Source of the DNA: Labilithrix luteola
GTDB lineage: Bacteria > Myxococcota_A > Polyangia > Polyangiales > Polyangiaceae
Length of the DNA: 64,000 nucleotides
NCBI RefSeq assembly: GCF_001263205.1
Contig: NZ_CP012333.1
Span: 6,500,501-6,564,500 of the forward strand
Reading direction: 5' to 3'
The notes under the pieces are model-generated. The model did no database searches, was not told the DNA's origin, and saw nothing but the letters and a program-made list of their open reading frames with translations. The position numbers and the translations under genes are program-made. Shown here piece after piece: positions 35,012 through 43,962 of this stretch (positions are counted from its first letter, which is position 1; every line of letters starts with the position of its first letter).

Positions 35012-35467
35012 TTGACCAAGCGAACGATTCCCACGCCGGCGAACGGCATCAAGGTTCCGAGCGGCGTACACGCGATGCGGCGTGGCGGTGCACGCCGTGA
35101 GGTGACCGAGCGCGTCACGCTGCGGGACGAGAAGCAGAAGGTGCTCGAGGGCTGGGCACTCAACGTCAGCCGTGGCGGTCTCCGCGCGATCCTCGAGGAG
35201 AAGGTCACGCTCGGTCAGAAGTTTTCGATCGGCATCGGGTCGGACGAAGTCCTCCAGCGCTCAGGCCGCGTGGTCTGGGTGCAGGAAGAGCCGGATGGCG
35301 TCATCGTCGGCCTCGAGTTCACGAGCCTGTCGGGGGTGCACTCCTCGGCGCCTCCTCCGCCTCCAGCGGCGATAGCCGCATCGTCGTCTGTGTCGCCTTC
35401 GTCGTCGCCCTTGGCGCCTGACGATGCGACGGAGCGATCGACGTTCGAGCCCGACATCGAAGACTGA
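35012..35467 (+). CDS. PilZ-domain protein
   Basis: A 151-residue protein, start TTG at 35012 (ATG at 35075 is possible but would remove the segment before the first motif). The PilZ signature is present: RRxxxR-like RRGGARREVTERV (about 22-34) and the D/N-x-S-x-x-G element NVSRGGLRAIL (about 55-65), then a beta-barrel with GVIVGLEF. The C-terminal 45 residues are a Pro/Ser/Ala-rich tail. Small PilZ proteins bind cyclic-di-GMP and act by contact with another protein, frequently in motility or polysaccharide control. Confidence 0.88.
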   Translation: MTKRTIPTPANGIKVPSGVHAMRRGGARREVTERVTLRDEKQKVLEGWALNVSRGGLRAILEEKVTLGQKFSIGIGSDEVLQRSGRVVWVQEEPDGVIVGLEFTSLSGVHSSAPPPPPAAIAASSSVSPSSSPLAPDDATERSTFEPDIED

Positions 35468-35468
35468 T

Positions 35469-36365
35469 CTAGTCGCAGGCGAGCGCGAACGACCTCTCGT
35501 TGCCCTTCGGGTCGATCAACGTCGCGCGGTTCGTTCCGTCGAAGACGAGCTCGATCTTCTCGTTCGTCTTCGTGTTCGTGATGGCCACGCGCCCGCCTGC
35601 CTCCGGGCACGAGCCCTTGCAGCGCTCGAACGCGGTGATCTCGGTGCGCAGTGGGCGTCGATCGATCGTGCCCTCCGAAACGCCACCGACTGAGAAGCAA
35701 CGTTCTCCGAACCTCCAGGAGATCGACTTGTCGTTCGATCGCGTGAATTCACGTCCGCGAGGCGTGGTTCCGGTGAGCTGCGCCTTCCAGTGCATCGCGC
35801 GCGTCACGCCGTCGGCCGTGATCTCGGCGTGCGCCGACCAATCGACGATGGCGCGGTTCACGCGTAGCTGCGTGCCGACGAGATCGAGCGTGAGCGTTCC
35901 TTGGCCCACGGCATAGACCGCCGTGATGACGCCGCTGATGCGGCGAATTCCGCTCGGGCCCGCGCATTGCGAGAACGTGTAGGTGACCTTCCTGGCGGCA
36001 CTGTCACTCACCACGTCGAGACAGCCGCGCGGGAAGTAGAGGGCCTTGGCTCCGTCGCCGACGCCGTCGGGACTCACGTCGAACGAGAGATCGGATTCGG
36101 CGGCGAGCGAAATCGAGCTGCCCGCCCCGGCGGCGACGAGGGACGACGTGAGGAGCTCGGTGTCCGTTTCGATCGAGTTCGAATCCGTTCCGTCCTCGGC
36201 GAGCCGCGTAACCTCGTCGGTCGTGCCGTCGTCGGACCTGGCGTCATCGTGTTTGCATGCACCGAGGAGGAGCGTTGCCGTGAGCGTCCCCGCGAAGACT
36301 CGGGCGACACGAAGCGTGCTGAGGGGCGTGGCCGAGTGGAGGCTCGCGAGGCGCGATGCAGCCAT
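35469..36365 (-). CDS. Lipoprotein of unknown function
   Basis: A 298-residue exported protein. ATG at 36365 is preferred because GAGGAG lies 7 bp upstream and a signal peptide ends LLLGAC. After a Ser/Thr/Asp-rich stretch the protein has a beta-rich pattern (ISLAAESDLSFDVSPDG ... YFPRGCLDVVSDSAARKVTYTFSQCAGPSG ... VYAVGQGTLTLDLVGTQLRVN) ending in a second part with FERCKGSCPEAGGRVAITNTKTNEKIELVFDGTN. Four or more Cys could form disulfides. I do not recognise a family. One base separates it from the convergent PilZ gene. Confidence 0.78.
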   Translation of the reverse strand: MAASRLASLHSATPLSTLRVARVFAGTLTATLLLGACKHDDARSDDGTTDEVTRLAEDGTDSNSIETDTELLTSSLVAAGAGSSISLAAESDLSFDVSPDGVGDGAKALYFPRGCLDVVSDSAARKVTYTFSQCAGPSGIRRISGVITAVYAVGQGTLTLDLVGTQLRVNRAIVDWSAHAEITADGVTRAMHWKAQLTGTTPRGREFTRSNDKSISWRFGERCFSVGGVSEGTIDRRPLRTEITAFERCKGSCPEAGGRVAITNTKTNEKIELVFDGTNRATLIDPKGNERSFALACD

Positions 36366-36594
36366 GATTCGTCTCCTCGGCATCGAGAATAGCAGCGAGC
36401 ATGCCACGTCCGGAGCCGTGAAAAATGGTCGAATTCGTCAGCGAAGCGAGTGCCTCGTTCCTTGCCCCACCCTGGACGTCGGCACGTCCACCCGACCGCG
36501 TACGTGTTCTCCTCGCGTCTCCCGGTCGCGCTTTGCGAGCGACGAATTCCTTCTTCGTCGCTTCGTGCGACGTGCGAAATAGATGGGAGGACGA

Positions 36595-37896
36595 ATGACG
36601 CAAGGCTCGACACGCGCGCGGGTGCTCCACTGGTTCGTTCGTGGCGGAGTCGCGAAGACGGCCTCGGGGCGCCAGATTGTCATCGACGTGGATCCCATCG
36701 TGGTCGGGCGCGACGAAGGCGCGCACCTACGTTTCGACGACCCCGAGGTGAGCGCCACGCATTGCGAGCTACGCGCCGTGAACGACGGCGTGCTCGTGCG
36801 CGACCTCGGTAGTACGAACGGCACGTTCGCCGGAACGCTTCGTGTGCGCGAGGCGGTGATCACCACCCCGACCGAGATCCTCGTCGGCGGGAGCCGTTTC
36901 ACGATCGAGCCGACCGGCAAGCAGCGGGTCGAGGTCGGCTTCGCCGATCGCTTCGGCGATCTCGTCGGGGCATCACCGAGGATGCGGCGCGTGTTCGGCG
37001 TGCTCGAGAAGGTCGCGCGCACGCCCCTATCGATTCTCATCCTCGGCGAGACGGGCACCGGCAAGGAGATCGTCGCCAAGAGCGTGCATCTCGCGAGCGA
37101 ACGCAAAGCGGGGCCCTTCGTGGTGCTCGACTGCGGTTCCATTCCGGCGAGCCTCGCGGAGAGCATCCTCTTCGGTCATGAGAAGGGCGCGTTCACCGGC
37201 GCCACCGAACGCAAGAAGGGCGCTCTTGCCGAAGCCAACGGCGGCACGCTGTTCCTCGACGAGCTCGGTGAGTTGCCCATCGATCTCCAACCGAAGCTCC
37301 TGCGCGCCCTCGCCGAGCGTCAGGTCAAACGCGTGGGAGGCTCGACGTTCGAGCCCATCGACGTCCGCGTTCTCGCAGCCACGCGTCGCGATCTCGCCGT
37401 CGAGATGAACGCGGGTCGATTCCGGAGCGACCTCTTCTTCCGCATCGCACAGGTGCGCGTCGAGCTGCCCCCGCTTCGTGAACGTCTCGACGACCTTCCG
37501 CTGCTCGTCGAAGACGTCTGCAAACGTGTCGGCAGTGCGTCGGCCGCACCAACCGTTGCCAAGTGGATCGAGCAGCGCCTCGGCTCGTACGATTGGCCAG
37601 GCAACGTGCGAGAGCTCGTGAACGTGGTGCAGGTCGCGGCCACGCTCGCCGACACCCCCGATGCGATTGACGACGTGCTCACGCTCGCGCGCGAGACCGG
37701 CGATGGCGGGCAAGAGAAGGCGCAGACGGCCTTTGCCGAAGCCAAACGAGGCGCCGTCGCGGCGTTCGAGCGCGACTACTTCACGCAGCTCGCACGCATC
37801 GCGAAGGGCAACGTGAGCGAGATGGCGCGCAAGAGCGGGATGGAGCGCCACCACGTGCGCGCGTACTTGCGGAAGTACGGAATCGAGAAAGGCTGA
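36595..37896 (+). CDS. FHA-domain sigma-54-dependent transcriptional activator
   Basis: A 433-residue enhancer-binding protein. The start at 36595 follows GGGAGG; an ATG 12 bp upstream overlaps that site. The FHA domain (about 30-110: PIVVGRDEGAHLRFDDPEVSATHCELRAVNDGVLVRDLGSTNGTF) would bind phosphothreonine proteins. The sigma-54 AAA+ domain follows with Walker A GETGTGKE, the RNA-polymerase-contact loop GAFTGA, and Walker B LFLDELGEL. The C-terminal Fis-type HTH is KGNVSEMARKSGMERHHVRAYLRKYG. FHA in place of a receiver ties it to Ser/Thr kinase signalling; two such kinases are encoded in this window, though no direct link is shown. Confidence 0.95.
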   Translation: MTQGSTRARVLHWFVRGGVAKTASGRQIVIDVDPIVVGRDEGAHLRFDDPEVSATHCELRAVNDGVLVRDLGSTNGTFAGTLRVREAVITTPTEILVGGSRFTIEPTGKQRVEVGFADRFGDLVGASPRMRRVFGVLEKVARTPLSILILGETGTGKEIVAKSVHLASERKAGPFVVLDCGSIPASLAESILFGHEKGAFTGATERKKGALAEANGGTLFLDELGELPIDLQPKLLRALAERQVKRVGGSTFEPIDVRVLAATRRDLAVEMNAGRFRSDLFFRIAQVRVELPPLRERLDDLPLLVEDVCKRVGSASAAPTVAKWIEQRLGSYDWPGNVRELVNVVQVAATLADTPDAIDDVLTLARETGDGGQEKAQTAFAEAKRGAVAAFERDYFTQLARIAKGNVSEMARKSGMERHHVRAYLRKYGIEKG

Positions 37897-37903
37897 TACG
37901 AAA

Positions 37904-37941
37904 AGGCGCGTCACCCTCGGCAGCGAGAGGAGCGCGCGCCT
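37904..37941. terminator. Candidate bidirectional terminator
   Basis: AGGCGCG (37904-37910) pairs with CGCGCCT (37935-37941), with a smaller CCTC/GAGG stem inside. It sits in the 72-bp gap between the convergent FHA activator and outer-membrane protein genes. Confidence 0.4.
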
Positions 37942-37968
37942 GTCGTTCGTCCGGATACGAAGCGTGCT

Positions 37969-38793
37969 TCAGGGGAAGAACACGCCACGGACGCCGAGCT
38001 GCAGCCACTGGTGAAGCTTCCGATCCTCGTCGGCAAAGGTGCTCGTGATCTCGCGGTCGTTCTGCTTGGAAGTGACCTTCGAGTATTGGCCGAGCGAGAA
38101 GTCGACGAACGGGCCGATGCCGAACGTCTTGTTCAAGCGGAAGTCGACGCCGCCCATGAAGTGACCGAACTCGACGCCGGTGGCGGCGACGGTCAGGTCG
38201 TTGCCGTTCTTCGATGCGGTTGCACCGCTCGCTTCGTAGCCGATACCGTACCCGATCCACGGGTTGACCTTCTCGGCGGGGAGGATGTGGTACTGGATCT
38301 GCGCGCCGATACGGAACGTCACCGTGGTGCACGAGTCGAATTGTTCGCAGGCCTTCTCGAAGTTGCCCGAGGTGCCGCCGACGCCGAGGCCGAGATAAGC
38401 GCCGAGAAAGATGTAGTGGCCGAGCTTGCCGCCGATGTCGACGGTGAACGAGCCCTGCGTGCCGAACACCTCGGACATGGCCTCGTTGCCTACGCTCTTG
38501 CCGAAGGGCAGCCCGACTCCGCCGCGAAGCGCGAGCTGGAAGCCTTCGCGAGGCGGCGGCGCATCGCTCGATGAACCGCTCTCGGCCGCCGGCGGTTCGG
38601 TCGTGACCTCCTGACGCGCCGAATGCTTGGGGGCAGGCGCGGCCGGCGCGGCGGGCGCGGGCTCGGTCGGTTCGGTGGACGAACCAGGCGGGGGAGGGCG
38701 AGGCGGCGGAAGCGGCTCTGCGAGAGCGATGGTCGATGCGCCGAGCGTGGCGAGGAGCGTGGCGACGAAGAGGCTGGGGCCGATGAGTTTCAA
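37969..38793 (-). CDS. Outer-membrane beta-barrel protein
   Basis: A 274-residue exported protein. The best start is TTG at 38793, 6 bp after GGAG, giving a signal peptide (KLIGPSLFVATLLATLGASTIALAEP); the longer frame to 38970 lacks one. After a Pro-rich linker (residues about 28-85) comes a barrel of alternating strands: FQLALRGGVGLPFG, GSFTVDIGGKLGHYIFLGAYLGLGVGG, VTFRIGAQIQYHIL, PWIGYGIGYEASG, GVEFGHFMGGVDFRLNKTFGIGPFVDFSLGQYSKV and a C-terminal strand ending in GVRGVFFP. An aromatic final residue region supports outer-membrane assembly. Probably an OmpW/OmpA-like small barrel; the ligand is unknown. Confidence 0.85.
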   Translation of the reverse strand: MKLIGPSLFVATLLATLGASTIALAEPLPPPRPPPPGSSTEPTEPAPAAPAAPAPKHSARQEVTTEPPAAESGSSSDAPPPREGFQLALRGGVGLPFGKSVGNEAMSEVFGTQGSFTVDIGGKLGHYIFLGAYLGLGVGGTSGNFEKACEQFDSCTTVTFRIGAQIQYHILPAEKVNPWIGYGIGYEASGATASKNGNDLTVAATGVEFGHFMGGVDFRLNKTFGIGPFVDFSLGQYSKVTSKQNDREITSTFADEDRKLHQWLQLGVRGVFFP

Positions 38794-39205
38794 ACGAAGC
38801 TCCGTGAAAGGCCTGGCGAGGTTGCCGGCGGTCGGGCGTACAGCAACGGACGGGCCACTGCGGCCCTCCCGGATGAACGCGCAATACGCGGTGAAAACAG
38901 GCTCAGAATCCGGTCCTACGCGTCGATTCGTGAACCAACGGGCACAGGCGGTTGCAGGAGCGATGGTCACACACGCACGCTGCCCGATGTCGAGATTTCA
39001 CGCGCACGGTCACGAATCGCCAACGACTGTCGCGCTGACCGGACCATGCGGGACAACGTGGCCCGCGCGAGGTCTTCTCGCTTCGCGCCCACTTCGCGAA
39101 TTCCACACGAATCGCAGCTGAGCCGTCGCGGCACATCGCGTGCAATCCGTGAGCAGACCGTGGGCAAACCACAGGAGCCCGTGGGCCAATCGATGCGCTG
39201 TCCTC
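38794..39205. other. Gene-free region upstream of the outer-membrane protein gene
   Basis: 412 bp between the outer-membrane protein start and the TPR protein stop, both minus strand. It presumably holds the barrel-gene promoter. I see no gene, repeat or clear hairpin in it. Confidence 0.5.
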
Positions 39206-40237
39206 TCAGAACGAGCCGCTCGCACCGAGCGTCAGACCGTGTGCAGTCGCCGAAGCTTGGGGAACGACGGCGGGAACCTTCTGTTCCTTCGCGCCAAGGA
39301 CGTACCAAGCCACGAGGCCGCCGGTCGCCACGGCGAGGGCGCCCGGGAGCGCGTACGACGCATACGTCGCCGAACGAGCCGAGTTGTAATCCGCTCTGAG
39401 CCGCGGCTCGTCTGGGCTCGTAGGATTGTCGTCGTGCTCGCTCTGGATCGAGAGCGCGTGCATGTACAGCGCGGCCGGCAACGCGAGGGAAGCGACGGTG
39501 ATGCCGCCCGCGACCCAAAGCACGACGGGGGAAAAAGGATGCTCTACGCGCGTCTCGAAGCGCGGCTGTGCCGGTGGCGCGTCGCTTCGCACGACGGGGG
39601 GCGGCGGTGACAGTTCGACGGTCGTGCCCGCGTCGACGACGACCTCGCGACGCTCGGCATCCTTGCCCGTGCCGAACGTGACGGAGTGACCGATGTGCGG
39701 CGCCACGTAAACCGTGAACTCGCCGGTGCGCGGTGGCGACGTGTCGATCTGGACGACGATGGGGGTCGTGCTCGCGAGTACGTGAATGCGCCCAATCGAA
39801 GGCAACAGCGCGGCGAGTCGCTCCTTCGATTCCGCTTCCTGATGCTCGACGGTCGATTCGAGTGCCTCGCCCGCCGCGCGCCGCGCTCCGACCTCGGCAA
39901 GGTACGTATCGTAGTGCTCGGCGGCGGGAATCCTGTCACCGATGGCGTCGTAGGCTCGCGCCAGGTTGAATGCGAGGCGGTAGCCCTTGGACGGCCCGAG
40001 CTCGCGGTAGATACCTTCCCACGTCACGATCGCGTCGGCGAATTGATTGGCGCGGTACTGCTCGATGCCCACGCGGAAGCGTTCGCGCAGCGGATCGAGG
40101 GGATCGGCCGAAGGTGCATCCGCCCGCGCGGGGACGGCGATGAACGCCGGCGCGAGCAGCCCGATGACGAGGGCGCTGCCTCGGGCGAGCCGCCGCCACA
40201 CACGGCGCTGCGATTCAGAACGGGTGATCGTCGACAT
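39206..40237 (-). CDS. TPR-repeat membrane protein with PEGA-like domain
   Basis: A 343-residue protein, start ATG 40237, which lies 23 bp inside the end of the kinase gene. An N-terminal signal or membrane helix (about 19-40) precedes TPR-like helices (about 48-105: FRVGIEQYRANQFADAIVTWEGIYRELGPSKGYRLAFNLARAYDAIGDRIPAAEHYDTYLAEVG). A small beta-domain (IGRIHVLASTTPIVVQIDTSPPRTGEFTVYVAPHIGHSVTFG) resembles PEGA. Two hydrophobic helices (about 240-260 and 295-315) and a short tail follow. The overlap with the kinase gene argues for coupled translation and a shared signalling or envelope role. Confidence 0.85.
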   Translation of the reverse strand: MSTITRSESQRRVWRRLARGSALVIGLLAPAFIAVPARADAPSADPLDPLRERFRVGIEQYRANQFADAIVTWEGIYRELGPSKGYRLAFNLARAYDAIGDRIPAAEHYDTYLAEVGARRAAGEALESTVEHQEAESKERLAALLPSIGRIHVLASTTPIVVQIDTSPPRTGEFTVYVAPHIGHSVTFGTGKDAERREVVVDAGTTVELSPPPPVVRSDAPPAQPRFETRVEHPFSPVVLWVAGGITVASLALPAALYMHALSIQSEHDDNPTSPDEPRLRADYNSARSATYASYALPGALAVATGGLVAWYVLGAKEQKVPAVVPQASATAHGLTLGASGSF

Positions 40238-41798
40238 CGAGCGGCTTCGGCGACGGCGGAGCAGCCGAGGAGGCAGCCGCCGCGGGGGCGCGAGGAGGAG
40301 TGGACGGAGCGGGAGCGACGACCGTTGCAGTCGCGGTCGTCGAAACGGATGGAGTCGCCGACGTCGCGGGGGCATGGTGCAGATGAGCCGGGCGAGATTC
40401 GCCTGACGACCGCGATGGAGGAGCGACCGGCGGCGACGCCGAGGCCACGGCACTTGTCACCGTCATCGTCGTCATCGTTGTCGTCGGCGGCGCATGGGCC
40501 TCTGCAGGCGAGGGAGCGCTGGTCGGTGCCGGCGGCATGACGACGGCCGAGGCGATCGGAGGCGATGCCGTGGCGGGCGCACCGGTGAGCTTCCACGCGC
40601 CCAGGGCGACGATGCTCAGCGTGACCACGACCCCTGCCATGGCCGGGAAGGGGCGCCCGCCGCGCGTCGCGTCCGCGGCTGCCGGCTTGGCGCGCGCGAC
40701 CGGGGGAGGAGGCGTGGTCGACGCGGCCGGTGGAATCGACGGAGGAATGCTGCTCCGGCGCTCGGCCTTCTTGCCGCTCAGTGCATCGGCGAGGCGCTGG
40801 CGCTGCTCGGCGGCGTGCTGGCCGAAGTATTCGTCGAGAACCGCACGCAGAGCGCGCGCTGCCGTCTCCGGCGCCAGGCGAACCGAGGCCCGAAGCTCGT
40901 TCGCGACGTCCCCTGCGGTCGACGGCCGGTCGTCTGCGCTGCGTGCAACGAGTTTGGTGTAAAGTGCACGTATTTCGCGCGGCGCTTCGGGGGCCGCCTC
41001 GGCCAAGCTCGGAGGGGCGTCGAGGGCAAGCTTGCGAATGACCTCCATGTCCGTGCCGTCGCCCCACATGCGGCGATTCGTGAGGCATTCGAAGAGCACG
41101 GCGCCGACGCCGAAGAGATCGCTTCGCCGATCGAGCGGGTCGCCCATGGCCTGCTCGGGCGACATGTACGCGCTCTTGCCTTTGACCTCGCCGGTCTTCG
41201 TGACGCTCTCCGCTTCGATCTTGGCGACGCCGAAGTCGAGCAGGCGCACGTGGCCGTCGTAGCCCACCATCACGTTCTGGGGAGAGACGTCTCGGTGGAC
41301 CACGTTGAGGGCTTCACCGTCGTCGTCGCGAAGCTCGTGCGCCGCGTGGAGGCCTTCGCAGACCTCGGCGACCAAGTGGGCGACGAGGCCGGCGTCGAGC
41401 GTCTTGCCCTTCTCGGCGAGAGCCTTGAGCAGGCGCGAGAGCGGCTGGCCCTCGATGTACTCCATCGCGAGGTACAGCTCGCCGTCCGCCTCGCCATAGT
41501 CGTATGCACCGACCACGTTCGGGTGGTGGAGCATCCGGGCGAGGCGGGCCTCGCGCATGAACATCTCTACCCGTCGCTTGTCGCGCGCCGCCTCCGGCAG
41601 CAGGCGCTTGAGCGCGACCACGCGGTGTTCGCCGTCGATGCCGTCACCTTGGAGTTCGAGCGCCGCTTCGACGGCGCCCATTCCGCCGCGGCCTAGCACG
41701 AAGAGCGAGCGATACTTGGCCGAAAGCGACCCCGTCAACGACCCTGTCAACGACGATCGCTCAGCGGGGCCGTTGGCCTTCAGCTCACGCGCGCTCAT
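40215..41798 (-). CDS. Ser/Thr protein kinase with C-terminal membrane segment
   Basis: A 527-residue Hanks-type kinase, ATG at 41798. Kinase domain about 29-300: glycine loop GRGGMG (36-41), VALKRL lysine, catalytic HRDVSPQN (Lys of HRDxKxxN replaced by Ser, as in several myxobacterial kinases), DFG in LLDFGVAKIEAES and YMSPEQ. A Pro/Ala-rich segment, a membrane helix (about 395-420, AGVVVTLSIVALGAWKL) and a long Pro/Ala/Ser/Thr-rich tail follow. A repeated SLTG near the N-terminus comes from a short DNA repeat. Translationally overlaps the TPR gene and is divergent from the lectin-like gene by 43 bp. Confidence 0.93.
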   Translation of the reverse strand: MSARELKANGPAERSSLTGSLTGSLSAKYRSLFVLGRGGMGAVEAALELQGDGIDGEHRVVALKRLLPEAARDKRRVEMFMREARLARMLHHPNVVGAYDYGEADGELYLAMEYIEGQPLSRLLKALAEKGKTLDAGLVAHLVAEVCEGLHAAHELRDDDGEALNVVHRDVSPQNVMVGYDGHVRLLDFGVAKIEAESVTKTGEVKGKSAYMSPEQAMGDPLDRRSDLFGVGAVLFECLTNRRMWGDGTDMEVIRKLALDAPPSLAEAAPEAPREIRALYTKLVARSADDRPSTAGDVANELRASVRLAPETAARALRAVLDEYFGQHAAEQRQRLADALSGKKAERRSSIPPSIPPAASTTPPPPVARAKPAAADATRGGRPFPAMAGVVVTLSIVALGAWKLTGAPATASPPIASAVVMPPAPTSAPSPAEAHAPPTTTMTTMTVTSAVASASPPVAPPSRSSGESRPAHLHHAPATSATPSVSTTATATVVAPAPSTPPRAPAAAASSAAPPSPKPLDVDDHPF

Positions 41799-41841
41799 CT
41801 GCGTTTCATCGTACCTTAGGAAGCGGAGGATTTGACGCGGC

Positions 41842-43041
41842 GTGGAGAGGAGTTCGTGCGAGCAGGCATCGAATCGGAGCTGGACGGCATGGCGCGGGGG
41901 CTCGCAGGGGCAGGGCGTCCGCTCGTGGCGGACACTTGCGATCACGCTCGTCGCCGCCGCTTTCGCGGTGGCCATCGTGGGCGCTTGCCTTCCGGACCTC
42001 GAGGTGCCGCCGCCCGCGACACTCTCCGAGGCGGGCGTGTCTTCGAGCTCGCGAGGTTGCGGTGACGGTCTCATCGAGACGCTCGACGACGGGGGAGATG
42101 CGGGTGAATCGTGCGATCCGGGGGAGGCTGGAGCGCGCGGCTGCGAGGATTGTCGGATCACCTGCGAAGGCACGCTCGATCCCGTCAGTGGTCACTGTTA
42201 TTTCCTCGGCGGCGCAGAGAGCTCCTACAAGGACGCGCTCGCCACGTGCGACCAGGCGCAGGCCCACGTGGTCACGTTCTCGAGCACGGCCGAGGCAGCG
42301 CTCGTGGACACCGTCGCCGGCGGGTCACCCTATTGGGTAGGCCTCGCCTACAACGACGCGGAGCTGAGCGCCTATGCGCCGGCGAACCGCGAGGAGCCGG
42401 GGGCCGCGCGGGCGCGGGAGAGCGGCCCGTGCCCAGGCTGCTTCGCCATCGGCATCGAGGCCGGCACCCTTCCCGCGTCGGATGGCGGTGCTGCGGTCGA
42501 CTGCGTCGCGTCCGATCACGGCCAGTGGATTCAGGTGCCGTGCGAGTCCGCGCCGTTCGCCGCGATCTGCGAGCGCGAGCCGATAGGGCTCCGGATGCAG
42601 AGCTGTGCAGGCGGCTACTGCTTCACGCTCCCAGCAACCGTCGGTCGGAAGACCTACTTGCTCGTCGTCTCGATGGACACGGCCGAGCAAGCCGCGCTCA
42701 CGTGCGCGTCGCTCGAAGGCGGCTCCCTCGTCCGCTTCGACTCGCGCGAGGAGCGCGAGCAGCTCGCCCACGAGATCACCGCGCGCTTCCCTGGCGAGCC
42801 GCAGCTCGAATTCTGGATCGGTATGCGCAACGACGGCGGCGTCTGGAATTGGGACGACGGCGACGCGTCGCGACCGCCTCCGTGGGGAGACGGTGAGCCG
42901 GCGGAAGCGGCGCCAGGGACGCGTGCCTACGTGAGCATCTCCGCAGGCGAGGTCCCGCCCTACGACACGCAGCTCGCCCACACGGACAAGGGGCCGGCTC
43001 AGGTTCTTCGCTACGTCTGCGAGCGCCCTGCGCCAAAGTAA
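41842..43041 (+). CDS. Lipoprotein with two C-type-lectin-like domains
   Basis: A 399-residue exported protein starting at GTG 41842 (a long n-region precedes the signal helix; lipobox IVGAC, about Cys49). After a Cys-rich segment (GCGDGLIETLDDGGDAGESCDPGEAGARGCEDCRITC), two C-type lectin-like modules follow: SGHCYFLGGAESSYKDALATCDQAQAHVVTFSSTAEAALVDTVAGGSPYWVGLAYND...CESAPFAAICE and GGYCFTL...DTAEQAALTCASLEGGSLVRFDSREEREQLAHEI...FWIGMRNDGGVWNWDDG...YVCE. The Cys and WIG/WND-like positions match the fold; calcium-binding Glu-Pro-Asn type motifs are not evident. Likely a surface adhesion or recognition protein. Confidence 0.85.
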   Translation: MERSSCEQASNRSWTAWRGGSQGQGVRSWRTLAITLVAAAFAVAIVGACLPDLEVPPPATLSEAGVSSSSRGCGDGLIETLDDGGDAGESCDPGEAGARGCEDCRITCEGTLDPVSGHCYFLGGAESSYKDALATCDQAQAHVVTFSSTAEAALVDTVAGGSPYWVGLAYNDAELSAYAPANREEPGAARARESGPCPGCFAIGIEAGTLPASDGGAAVDCVASDHGQWIQVPCESAPFAAICEREPIGLRMQSCAGGYCFTLPATVGRKTYLLVVSMDTAEQAALTCASLEGGSLVRFDSREEREQLAHEITARFPGEPQLEFWIGMRNDGGVWNWDDGDASRPPPWGDGEPAEAAPGTRAYVSISAGEVPPYDTQLAHTDKGPAQVLRYVCERPAPK

Positions 43042-43061
43042 AGCGAGCCCACAAAACGAAC

Positions 43062-43089
43062 GCGCGCGCGAATCACGTGATGCGCGCGC
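43062..43089. terminator. Bidirectional hairpin between convergent genes
   Basis: GCGCGCG repeats on both sides of the palindrome ATCACGTGAT form a stem-loop in the 93-bp gap between the convergent lectin-like and MlaC genes. Suitable as a two-way terminator. Confidence 0.45.
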
Positions 43090-43134
43090 ACGAGGACGAG
43101 GAGGACGACGAGCCTTCGACGCTACGTTCGTTGG

Positions 43135-43791
43135 TTACTTCGACGCCTTGGCGTTGGCGGGCTGGCTGATCTTGTCGTTCAGCTTCTTGACGAGATACGG
43201 GTAGCCCTGGCCTGCCGTGGTCAGCATGCGGTGGAACTGGTCGTAGTAGTTCTTCGTCATGCTCGACCCCTCGGTGACGATGTCCACGACTTTGTAGGAG
43301 CCACCGTTCTGAGCCATGATCAGGTAGTCCACCTGCACGGCGGGATCGCGCGGCTTGACCTTGCTCTTCGCTTCGGTGCGGACCTTGGAAAGGTTCTCTC
43401 CCTGGTCCTTCGCACCGCGATACGTGATGTCGTACTCGCGCGTCTTGGTCAGGTTCTTGTGGTAGTTCTTCTCGACGAGCTTGCGGAGAAGACCGGTGAC
43501 TTCCTTCTGCTGATCGGCAGAGAGTTCGTCCCAGTGGTTCTTGCAGTTCACGACGGTGGCAGGGCAGGGCTTGCCGAGCGTGCGGTGTGCGAGCTCGTCG
43601 TAGTCGACCATGCCGTCGATCGACTGCGTGATGGCCTCGTCGGGCGCGTTGGCGTCCACGAGCTTCCGGATCTTGCCGTGCTCCTTCTCGACGAACGCCT
43701 GGGCTCCCGCGACATCGGCGGTCGCACTACCCGCGATGGTCAGGGAAGAGAGGGCGAAAACAGCAGCGGCGAAGAGGGGGCGGATCCGCAT
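43135..43791 (-). CDS. mlaC: MlaC-family phospholipid transport substrate-binding protein
   Basis: A 218-residue periplasmic protein with a cleavable signal peptide (MRIRPLFAAAVFALSSLTIAGSATADV). The MlaC/Tgt2 pattern is clear: FVEKEHGKIRKLVDANA, IDGMVDYDELAHRTLGKPC, LSADQQKEVTGLLRKLVEKNYHKNL, then the beta-sheet YDITYRGAKDQGENLSKVRTEAKSKV ... VDYLIMAQNGGSYKVVDIVTEGSSMTKNYYDQFHRML. MlaC carries phospholipids between outer- and inner-membrane complexes. The usual mlaBDEF partners are not adjacent. The normal family length is about 200-215. Convergent with the lectin-like gene. Confidence 0.92.
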   Translation of the reverse strand: MRIRPLFAAAVFALSSLTIAGSATADVAGAQAFVEKEHGKIRKLVDANAPDEAITQSIDGMVDYDELAHRTLGKPCPATVVNCKNHWDELSADQQKEVTGLLRKLVEKNYHKNLTKTREYDITYRGAKDQGENLSKVRTEAKSKVKPRDPAVQVDYLIMAQNGGSYKVVDIVTEGSSMTKNYYDQFHRMLTTAGQGYPYLVKKLNDKISQPANAKASK

Positions 43792-43913
43792 CGTATCGAT
43801 TCCTTCGTTGATTCGTCTTCGAGGAGCTCTCGGGGGAACGACCGCGGTGCGGCCGGGCCCGGAGCTAAGGTGTCTCTGTTTGGTTGGACGTGCGTCGGGG
43901 AGCCCGATTCAAG

Positions 43914-43933
43914 GGCCTTCATGGCTTAAGGCC
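43914..43933 (-). terminator. Weak hairpin after pilS
   Basis: GGCCTT (43914-43919) and AAGGCC (43928-43933) form a 6-bp stem with an 8-base loop, about 30 bp past the minus-strand pilS stop. No T-run follows; low support. Confidence 0.3.
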
Positions 43934-43962
43934 GAGTCCAACTCAAGGCAATGCCTCAGCTT

